From positions 1,048,001 to 1,112,000 of the forward strand of contig NZ_CP012332.1 in the NCBI RefSeq assembly GCF_001263175.1: a stretch of 64,000 bases of DNA, written 5' to 3'. Every line of letters begins with the position of its first letter. Position 1 is the stretch's first letter. Positions 9,338 through 16,074 of the stretch are shown here, one piece after another. The notes beneath the pieces are model-generated. The model had not been told where the DNA came from. It saw nothing but the letters and a program-made list of their open reading frames with translations, and searched no databases. A program made the translations under genes and the position numbers. The stretch comes from Vulgatibacter incomptus. GTDB lineage: Bacteria; Myxococcota; Myxococcia; Myxococcales; Vulgatibacteraceae.

Positions 9338-10027
9338 TTGAAGACCGCCAGCTACACGGTGATGTTCACGGACATCCAGGGGTTCACGGCCCGCACGAGC
9401 CGGCAGACCCGCGCCGAGAACGAGCGGCTCCTGCGCTTCCACGACGCGCTCCTCCTGCCCGTTGTGCAGGGATACCTGGGGCGGCGCGTGAAGACGATCG
9501 GCGACGCCTACCTGGTCGTCTTCGACTCGGCGACTCGGGCGCTCGCGTGCGGCGCGGCGATCCAGGATCGCCTCGCGGCCTACAACCGCAACCTGCCCGA
9601 TGGCGAGCGGATCGACGTCCGGATCGCGCTCAGCGCCGGGGAGGTGCGGGTGGAGCGCGGCGACGTCTTCGGCGCCACCGTGAACATCGCCTCGCGGGTG
9701 GAGGGCCTCGCCGCCGCGGGGGAGGTCTGCTTCACCGAGTCGGTGTACCTCCTGGCGGACCGGAGCTGCTTCGACGTGGTGAAGCTCGGCCCGAGGACGC
9801 TGAAGGGGATCCCGGAGCCGGTGGAGATCTTCCGGCTCCGGCGGGACGAGAGCCTCCCGATGCCATACGGCGGCGGCGCCCTCGAGTCCCTGGGGCTGCC
9901 GGAGCCGACGCCAGAGGCGCTGGTGGGCTTCTGGCGGCCCGGTGCCAAGCGCCTCGCCGCCGCGGCTGCGGTCGCGGTAGCCGCAATCGGAGGCTACGGC
10001 GCCTTCGCCTGGCTCCATCGGACTTGA
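9338..10027 (+). CDS. Tail-anchored class III adenylate/guanylate cyclase
   Basis: Nucleotide cyclase catalytic domain (residues 1-165) followed by a linker and one C-terminal hydrophobic helix (about 204-224), so the enzyme probably sits on the cytoplasmic face of the membrane. Both metal-binding aspartates are present: D12 in FTDIQGF and D56 in GDAYLV. The transition-state pair N116 and R120 (VNIASR) is present too. K52 and D109 match the adenine-selecting pair, favouring cAMP. There is no sensor domain, unusual for a stand-alone cyclase. The start chosen is TTG 9338, just before the first strand (KTASYTVMFTD). The ATG at 9324 is in another frame and stops after five codons, so it is not the start. 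Confidence 0.88.
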   Translation: MKTASYTVMFTDIQGFTARTSRQTRAENERLLRFHDALLLPVVQGYLGRRVKTIGDAYLVVFDSATRALACGAAIQDRLAAYNRNLPDGERIDVRIALSAGEVRVERGDVFGATVNIASRVEGLAAAGEVCFTESVYLLADRSCFDVVKLGPRTLKGIPEPVEIFRLRRDESLPMPYGGGALESLGLPEPTPEALVGFWRPGAKRLAAAAAVAVAAIGGYGAFAWLHRT

Positions 10028-10107
10028 TCTCGCCAGCGGGGCGGCTTCGGTGGCAGAAGGGCCCCGGAGCCGAAGGCGGAGTAATGAAAGCGCGGAGGGA
10101 TGAGTCG

Positions 10108-11289
10108 ATGGCGACGAGGACGGGTCTCGACGTCTGTGTCGAGGATGGATTTTCGAAGCTGCGCGGCCTGCGGGTCGGCGCCATCTGCAACCCGACCTCG
10201 GTGGATCGCTCGTTCGTCCACCTGGCCGATCGCCTCGCCGCCGCCCCCGGCGTGACGCTGGCGGCGCTCTTCGGCCCGGAGCACGGGATCCGCGGCACCG
10301 CCCAGTACATGGTCCAGGTGGACGAGCGCCGCGACGAGCGCACCGGGGTGGAGGTCCACTCCCTCTACGGCCCGACGTTCGACTCGCTCTCGCCTACGCC
10401 TGCGATGCTGGTGGGCCTGGACGCCCTGGTCTTCGACATCCAGGACGTGGGGTCCCGCTACTACACCTACGTCTACACCATGGCCCTGGCCATGCGCGCC
10501 GCCGGTCGAGCCGGGCTCAAGTTCTTCGTGCTCGATCGGCCCAACCCCATCGGCGGCCTCCTCGTGGAGGGCGGCCCGGTCCGCGAGCGCTATCGCTCCT
10601 TCGTGGGGCTCTATGATCTGCCCACCCGCCACGGGATGACCGCCGGCGAGCTCGCCCGTCTCTTCAACGAGAGGCACGAGCGCGCGGAGCGCTGCGAGCT
10701 CGAGGTGATCCGCTGCGAGGGATGGGACCGCCGCAGCGAGTGGGACGCGACCGGCCTTCCGTTCGTCCCGCCGTCGCCGAACATGCCCACGGTGGACACG
10801 GCACGGGTCTACCCCGGCATGTGCCTCTTCGAGGGGACCAACGTCTCCGAGGGCCGCGGCACCACCCGCCCGTTCGAGCTCTGGGGGGCGCCGTTCCTCG
10901 ACCCCTACGCGTTGGCGTCCCGGCTCGAGGCGGAGCGCCTCCCCGGCGTCGCGTTCCGCCCGTGCTGGTTCGAGCCCACGTTCGAGAAGCACGCGCGCAC
11001 CGCCTGCGGCGGGGTGATGATCCACGTCACCGATCGGGACGCCTTCCTCTCCGTTCGCACGGGAATCGCCTGCCTGCGCGCCGCCCGCGCGCTCGGGGGC
11101 GACGCCTTCCGCTGGCGCACGACGGAGTACGAGTTCCGGAGCGACGTCCCCGCCGTCGACCTGCTCGCGGGGGACGACGCCATCCGGGAGGGCATCGACG
11201 CCGGCCGCTCCCTCGACGAGCTCACCTCGGGGTGGGCGCCGTACCTGGCGAGCTTCCTGCCCGAGCGCGAGCGCCACCTCCTATATTGA
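10108..11289 (+). CDS. DUF1343/NamZ family protein (exo-beta-N-acetylmuramidase-like)
   Basis: A 393-residue protein of the DUF1343 family, whose characterised members (Bacillus NamZ/YbbC, Tannerella NamZ) release MurNAc from the non-reducing end of peptidoglycan fragments. The conserved GPEHGIRG motif (E58) is present, as are VFDIQDVGSRYYTY, DRPNPIGG and SPNMPT. Start: ATG 10108 has GGAGGG at 10094-10099; the in-frame ATG 10084 has a GGAG only two bases away and is less likely. I see no signal peptide, so this copy appears cytosolic, fitting turnover of imported muropeptides rather than secretion. nadD starts 35 bases downstream on the same strand. Confidence 0.88.
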   Translation: MATRTGLDVCVEDGFSKLRGLRVGAICNPTSVDRSFVHLADRLAAAPGVTLAALFGPEHGIRGTAQYMVQVDERRDERTGVEVHSLYGPTFDSLSPTPAMLVGLDALVFDIQDVGSRYYTYVYTMALAMRAAGRAGLKFFVLDRPNPIGGLLVEGGPVRERYRSFVGLYDLPTRHGMTAGELARLFNERHERAERCELEVIRCEGWDRRSEWDATGLPFVPPSPNMPTVDTARVYPGMCLFEGTNVSEGRGTTRPFELWGAPFLDPYALASRLEAERLPGVAFRPCWFEPTFEKHARTACGGVMIHVTDRDAFLSVRTGIACLRAARALGGDAFRWRTTEYEFRSDVPAVDLLAGDDAIREGIDAGRSLDELTSGWAPYLASFLPERERHLLY

Positions 11290-11324
11290 GGCGAATCGGC
11301 CCATTGGGCCGTCGGAGCAATGCC

Positions 11325-11885
11325 TTGAGAATCGCGCTCTACGGAGGCGCCTTCAACCCGCCCCACGTCGGCCACCTCATGGTGGTGAGCTACGTGCTCG
11401 CGACCGCGGACGTCGACCAGGTCTGGCTGATGCCCGCGCACCGGCATCCCTTCGGGAAGGAGCTCGTGCCCTTCGTCGATCGGGTGGAGATGTGCACGCG
11501 GCTCGGGGCGTTCTTCGCCAAGGGTGTGCAGACGACCACGGTGGAGTGCGAGGTCAGCGGCTCCGGGCGGACGGTGGACACCCTCGAGCACCTGCGGACG
11601 AAGCTGCCGGGGCACACCTTCCGCCTGGTGATCGGCTCGGACATCCTGGATGAGGCGCCCTTGTGGAAGGACTTCGATCGGGTGCGGCAGCTCGCGCCCC
11701 TCATCGTGGTCCCCCGTGGCGGGCACCCGCATCCCCAGGCGCCTGGACCGGCGATGCCGGCGGTCTCGAGCACGGAGGTGCGCGCACGCCTCGCGTCCGG
11801 TAAGGGCGCCGAGAGCCTCGTGCCCAAGGCGGTGCTCGAATACATCCGCGCCCGCGGCCTCTACGGAGTTCCCCCGGCGCCGTAG
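11325..11885 (+). CDS. nadD: Nicotinate-nucleotide adenylyltransferase
   Basis: Transfers AMP from ATP to nicotinate mononucleotide in NAD synthesis. At 186 residues it is a little short but within the NadD range. The nucleotidyltransferase signature GGAFNPPHVGH (HxGH at H14-H17) is at the N-terminus, and the ISSTxVR-type motif (VSSTEVRARL) near the C-terminus. Start TTG 11325 is supported by GGAG at 11314-11317; the upstream ATG at 11320 is in another frame and runs into TGA after two codons. TTG 11304 would add seven residues. The TAG stop (11883-11885) is formed by the outermost bases of the inverted-repeat element that follows. Confidence 0.9.
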   Translation: MRIALYGGAFNPPHVGHLMVVSYVLATADVDQVWLMPAHRHPFGKELVPFVDRVEMCTRLGAFFAKGVQTTTVECEVSGSGRTVDTLEHLRTKLPGHTFRLVIGSDILDEAPLWKDFDRVRQLAPLIVVPRGGHPHPQAPGPAMPAVSSTEVRARLASGKGAESLVPKAVLEYIRARGLYGVPPAP

Positions 11886-12078
11886 GAGCCTGTTGCGGTA
11901 ACGGCGCGTTCCGCGCCTGCCGTAGCGAGGCGAAGGAGACGGGGAGCGAGGGCGGCGCGCGCACCGATGAGCGACGAGGCGTAGCCGTAGCTACGCCGCA
12001 GGAGCGAAGAGGGAGCACGTCGTCCGCAGCCCCCGGATCGTTCGCCGCAGTAGGCAGCGTTACTGCAACAGTCTCCTA
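11883..12078. mobile_element. 196-bp MITE-like inverted-repeat element between convergent genes
   Basis: The ends 11883-11903 and 12058-12078 are 21-bp terminal inverted repeats matching at 19 of 21 positions (TAGGAGCCTGTTGCGGTAACG against TAGGAGACTGTTGCAGTAACG). The centre carries an 8-bp hairpin GGCGTAGC/GCTACGCC with loop CGTA (11978-11997). Nothing inside looks like a gene. The outermost TA on each side could be a TA target duplication, as made by several transposase families, which would make this a non-autonomous element. It could equally be a bidirectional terminator-like palindrome. Both flanking genes take their TAG stop codons from its ends. Confidence 0.6.
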
Positions 12079-12978
12079 GGGGCCGAGCAGCTCTGCGATG
12101 CGCTCGAGGCCTGCCGGATCGGCGGTCCCCTGGGCCCGGGCGAGCTCCAGCGCATGGACGGACAAGGCGCGGTAGGCGTCGAGCGCCGCCGTCCCCGCGA
12201 GCGCGCGCAGGTGGTCCTGGACCACCGCGGCGTCTCCCCGCGCGACGGGGCCCGTGAGGGCGCCGGGAAGGCGTCGCTCCGCGAGCCCCTGGAGCGACGA
12301 TTCGAGGAGCGGCACCAGCGCATCCAGGGCCGCCTCGCGCGGGATCTCCGCGCCCTCCAGGAGCCCCACAGCGAGATCGGTGAGCGAGACGAGACCGTTG
12401 GCCGCCAAGGCCGCGGCGGCGTGGTAGCGCGGTCGCTCCTTCGCCGGGACCGCGATCGTGCGCAGGTCCAGATCCCGTGCCACGCGCTTCAGCAGGCGCA
12501 CGGCCTCGGGATCGCCGTCCACGGCCGCGGAGCGCCCCCGGAGCTCGACGCGGCCGCCGGAGGCGGCGACCAGCGGATGGAGCGATCCCACCTGGGCCCC
12601 GATCTGCCGGAGGGGCTCGAGGGGAGCGAGGTCGAGGGCGCCGGCGCAGTGGGCGACCACCTGGCCCCCGGCGATCCGCCCGGTCTCGGCGAGGAGCACG
12701 GAGATGGGCGCGACCACCCGATCCGATACGGTGAGGAGGACGAGCTCGCCCGGGAGCCTGTCGGGGAGCTCGCCGCTGCGGTGCTCCACGCCGGCGATCT
12801 CCACCCGCCTCTCGGGCGATCTCGACCAGGTCCGGACCTCCCAGCCGGCGGCGGCCAGTCCGCGGGCCACGGCGGATCCGAGGCGCCCCGCGCCCACGAT
12901 GTAGACCGTGTGACGGGAGCGCTCCCGCTCCAGGTGCGGCCCCCGGATCTCGACTTCGGAGGATCGATGCGAGCTCAT
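12076..12978 (-). CDS. Rossmann-fold/DUF2520 dehydrogenase-like protein
   Basis: A 300-residue protein. An N-terminal NAD(P)-binding Rossmann domain (VYIVGAGRLGSAVARGLAAAGW, glycines 29, 31 and 34) is followed by an all-helical DUF2520 domain related to 6-phosphogluconate/ketopantoate reductases (HCAGALDLAPL, then SLHPLVAA and YHAAAALAANGLVSLTDLA). The substrate is unknown. In other bacteria this gene is often near pantothenate genes, but here it lies 4 bases downstream of the Clp ATPase stop and is surely co-transcribed with it. Its TAG stop (complement of 12076-12078) lies in the end of the 196-bp inverted-repeat element, so its C-terminus may have been trimmed or set by that element. Confidence 0.85.
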   Translation of the reverse strand: MSSHRSSEVEIRGPHLERERSRHTVYIVGAGRLGSAVARGLAAAGWEVRTWSRSPERRVEIAGVEHRSGELPDRLPGELVLLTVSDRVVAPISVLLAETGRIAGGQVVAHCAGALDLAPLEPLRQIGAQVGSLHPLVAASGGRVELRGRSAAVDGDPEAVRLLKRVARDLDLRTIAVPAKERPRYHAAAALAANGLVSLTDLAVGLLEGAEIPREAALDALVPLLESSLQGLAERRLPGALTGPVARGDAAVVQDHLRALAGTAALDAYRALSVHALELARAQGTADPAGLERIAELLGP

Positions 12979-12982
12979 GGGA

Positions 12983-15466
12983 TCACGGTACCGCGGAGCG
13001 CAGGAGCGGTACGAACGAGATCGCGTCGCCGTCGAGCCGGGCCGAGACCGAGTCTCCCGAACGGAGCGTTCCGCGGAGAATTGCGTCGGCCAGGGGCGCC
13101 TCGATCCGTCGCTGGACGAGCTGCCGCATCGGCCGTGCGCCCAGGCTCACGTCGAAGCCCCCCGCCGCGACCAGGTGCTCGATCACCTCGTCCGGCACCG
13201 CCAGCCGGATGCCCCGCTCGCGCTCGAGGCGCGCCGCCGAGTCCGAGACGAGCAGCCGGGCGATCGCGCCCACCTGGTCCCGCTCGAGAGGCAGGAACAC
13301 GCAGCGCTCGTCGATCCGATTCCAGAGCTCGGGGGGGAGCTGGCCCCGGGCCAGGCCGAGGGCCCGTTCGGCCTGCGAATCCGCGGGATCCGCGTCGGAG
13401 ATCGAGGTGAAGCCGACCCGCGCGGCGCCGCGACCCGGAGCGAAGGCCTCGGCGCCCAGGTTCGAAGTGAGGATCACCAGCGCCTGGCTGAAGTCCACCT
13501 GCCTCCCCTTGGAGTCCGCGAGGCGGCCCTCGTCGAGGATCTGCAGGAGGAGGAGCTGCACGTCGCGGTGGGCCTTCTCGAGCTCGTCGAGGAGGAGCAC
13601 GCAGGCCGGTCTGCGGCGGACCGCCTCGGTGAGCTGGCCGCCCTCGCCGTGGCCGACGTAGCCCGGCGGCGCGCCGATGAGCCTCGCGACCCCGTGGGCC
13701 TCCGCGAGCTCGCTCATGTCGAAGCGGACGAGCGAGTCCTGAGAGCCGAAGAGCACCTCTGCGATCGCCTTGGCGAGCTCGGTCTTTCCCACCCCGGTCG
13801 GCCCGAGGAAGAGGAAGGAGCCCATGGGGCGGTGGGAGCCGAAGCCGGCGTAGTTCCGGCGCAGGGTCCGGGCCACCCGGGCGATCACGTCGGCGTGGCC
13901 CACCACCCGGGCGGAGAGCTCCTCCTCGAGTCGGAGGAGGCGCTCGCCGTCGTCGAGGATCAGCCGATCGAGGGGGAGCTTCGCGGCCTGGGCCACCACC
14001 TCTGCGACGGCGTGCACGTCGACCACCGCCTTGCCCGACCGCCGGCAGCGGGAGCCGGCGAGGTCGATGGCCTGGATCGCCTTGTCGGGGAGCTGCCGAT
14101 CCCGCACGTAGCGGGCGGTGAGGGAGGCGGCGGCTCTGAGCGCGGCGGGCTCGTAGCGGACGCGGTGATGCGCTTCGTACCGCGGGGCGATGCCAGCGAG
14201 GATCTCCGCGGCCTGCTCGGCGGTCGGCTCCGCGACCTGCACCGCGGTGAAGCGGCGCTCGAGGGCGGGATCGGCCTCGATGAAGCGCCGGTACTCGTCG
14301 AAGGTCGTAGCGCCGATGCACGGGAACTCGCCTCGGGCGAGGGCCGTCTTCAGCTCGTTGGCGGCGTCCTGGGAGCCCTCGCCGGCGGAGCCCGCGCCGA
14401 CCACCGTGTGGAGCTCGTCGATGAAGACCAGGATCCGGCCGGCCGCTTCGCGGACCTCGTCCTTGATGCCGCCGAGGCGCTCGGAGAACGAGCCGCGAAG
14501 GGACGTCCCGGCGGTGAGCGCGGCCATGTCGAGCTCCACCACGATCCGGGGCTCGTCGCCGGCCTCGAGGAGCCGCTGGGCGACGCCCTCGACGATGGCC
14601 GTCTTGCCCACCCCGGCCTCGCCGACGAGGACGGGGTTGTTGCCGCGACGCTTGCCGAGGATGTCGACGACCTCGTCGACCTCTCGGTCGCGGCCGATCA
14701 CGGGGTCGAGCGCTCCCTGGGCGGCGGCCTCCGTCAGGTTGCGGCCGAAGGAGCAGAGGAGCGGCTGGATCGCGGGGTCGAGCCGGAAGCGTGAGGTGGA
14801 TCCCTCGGCGGCCACCACGTCCGGGCTCGGTTCGCCTGGTGTAGCCCGGCCCGCCGGGCGAGCGGATCGGCCAGGAGGCGCTTCGTCCAGGGCGTTCCGG
14901 CGCACTGGCGGATCCTCCGGCCGGGATTCTTCACGGATTGGCGAGTCGGACCGCACCGGCGGAGGGTTGGGCGCGGGCCGGGCTTCCCGGGGAGGTGCAG
15001 AAGGGCGCGCGACCGGCCGCGTCGGACCTGCGGGGGTGGAAGCGGGCACGCGGGCCTGGAGGTGCTTGGGAACCTTACCGACCGTGTACCAGGAGAGGAT
15101 CGTGTTCCGCAGCGGCGCCAGGGGGACGCCGCACCGCTGCATCAGGTCGTAGGCGAGGCAGTCGGGGCTCCGGCTGATCGCCACGAGCAGGTGGAGGGTG
15201 TCGGCGTTCGCGCCGAGGCCGGCGGCCACCGCCCGGGTCCGCGTCAGCAGGCCGGGCGCGATGGCCGGATCCTCCTGCGGCGCCCGGGTCATCGCCCCGA
15301 GCAGCGCCTCCACCGTCGCGCCGCGCTCCGTGAGGAGGGACGATGCGGGGCAGGGGAGGGTCCAGGCCGCGAGGAGCAGGTGGGCCGAGGTCAGGGGCTG
15401 GCCGGCGGCGGCGGCCACGTCTTCTGCTTCCACCACGAGCTGCGCGAGATCGGGAGCGTCCGGCAT
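12983..15466 (-). CDS. Clp AAA+ unfoldase (ClpA/ClpC type) with long disordered linker
   Basis: An 827-residue Hsp100 ATPase that unfolds proteins for degradation or remodelling. The N-domain spans about 1-135. A Pro/Arg-rich linker (about 140-225) follows, then NBD1 with Walker A GEAGVGKT (282-289) and Walker B ILVFIDE (345-351), and NBD2 with Walker A GPTGVGKT (555-562) and VLLLDE (623-628). There is no ClpB-type coiled-coil M-domain between the NBDs. ARVGFTS at about 682-688 sits where ClpA/ClpC carry the ClpP-binding IGL/VGF loop, so a ClpP partner is plausible. Start ATG 15466 begins directly with the N-domain; an upstream in-frame extension to 15586 looks non-coding. A DUF2520 gene follows in the same operon. 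Confidence 0.9.
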   Translation of the reverse strand: MPDAPDLAQLVVEAEDVAAAAGQPLTSAHLLLAAWTLPCPASSLLTERGATVEALLGAMTRAPQEDPAIAPGLLTRTRAVAAGLGANADTLHLLVAISRSPDCLAYDLMQRCGVPLAPLRNTILSWYTVGKVPKHLQARVPASTPAGPTRPVARPSAPPREARPAPNPPPVRSDSPIREESRPEDPPVRRNALDEAPPGRSARPAGRATPGEPSPDVVAAEGSTSRFRLDPAIQPLLCSFGRNLTEAAAQGALDPVIGRDREVDEVVDILGKRRGNNPVLVGEAGVGKTAIVEGVAQRLLEAGDEPRIVVELDMAALTAGTSLRGSFSERLGGIKDEVREAAGRILVFIDELHTVVGAGSAGEGSQDAANELKTALARGEFPCIGATTFDEYRRFIEADPALERRFTAVQVAEPTAEQAAEILAGIAPRYEAHHRVRYEPAALRAAASLTARYVRDRQLPDKAIQAIDLAGSRCRRSGKAVVDVHAVAEVVAQAAKLPLDRLILDDGERLLRLEEELSARVVGHADVIARVARTLRRNYAGFGSHRPMGSFLFLGPTGVGKTELAKAIAEVLFGSQDSLVRFDMSELAEAHGVARLIGAPPGYVGHGEGGQLTEAVRRRPACVLLLDELEKAHRDVQLLLLQILDEGRLADSKGRQVDFSQALVILTSNLGAEAFAPGRGAARVGFTSISDADPADSQAERALGLARGQLPPELWNRIDERCVFLPLERDQVGAIARLLVSDSAARLERERGIRLAVPDEVIEHLVAAGGFDVSLGARPMRQLVQRRIEAPLADAILRGTLRSGDSVSARLDGDAISFVPLLRSAVP

Positions 15467-15561
15467 CTTCGAGCCGCTATCAAACGCCGGTCCGTCCCGG
15501 CAACCGGCGCGGCGCAACGGCCCTGTGGATTGGGACTTCGGCCCCGTGCTAGAGCGGAGCC

Positions 15562-16074
15562 ATGCGTCGTAACCTGCCAGGTCCACTCCGCGCTCTCCTT
15601 CTCGTCGCTGCCATCTGCGCCGCTCTGACGGGCTGTCACAAGGATCCGCCCAAGGCGCCCGCGGCGCCCCCGGCGTCCGAGGTCGAGCCCGAGTCGATCG
15701 CGCAGGCGAAGCGGCTTCTCTCCGCCGCCGGCATCGCGGTCACGGCGACGGAGCGGCTCAACAACGCCCAGGAGTTCCCGGGCTGCCCCGTGGCGGAGCT
15801 CCGCTTTCGGATTCACTTCTCGGAGGCGCACGCCTTCTTGAACGCCTCGAAGTTCGCCACGGCCGAGGAGGCGGAGATCTGCCGCGACGACTTCCGGGCG
15901 ATGGCCCTCAAGGGGGGCGCCTCCGCCTGGGAGCGGCTCCGCCGCGACGTCGCCATCCAGGGGAGCTGGCTCTACCTCTTTCCGCCGGAGCTGCCGGACC
16001 CGGCGACCCGCGAGCGGATCATCGAGGCCCTCGGGAAGATCGAGCCTCAGAACGAGGCGCCGACGCCCAGGTAG
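15562..16074 (+). CDS. Predicted lipoprotein of unknown function
   Basis: A 170-residue protein with a signal peptide ending in the lipobox LTGC (C25), so it should be lipidated and exported. A Pro/Ala-rich tether (CHKDPPKAPAAPPASEVEPE) leads to a small domain of about 130 residues with two further cysteines (in FPGCPV and EEICRDD-like context) that may form a disulfide. I recognise no family. Divergent from the Clp gene (95 bases between starts). Convergent with the large outer-membrane gene, whose coding 3 prime end it overlaps by 28 bases. Confidence 0.8.
   Translation: MRRNLPGPLRALLLVAAICAALTGCHKDPPKAPAAPPASEVEPESIAQAKRLLSAAGIAVTATERLNNAQEFPGCPVAELRFRIHFSEAHAFLNASKFATAEEAEICRDDFRAMALKGGASAWERLRRDVAIQGSWLYLFPPELPDPATRERIIEALGKIEPQNEAPTPR

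Noticed and set aside
9324-9341. ATG at 9324 as start of the cyclase
   Set aside because: It is in a different frame and meets TGA after five codons. The catalytic domain begins at TTG 9338.
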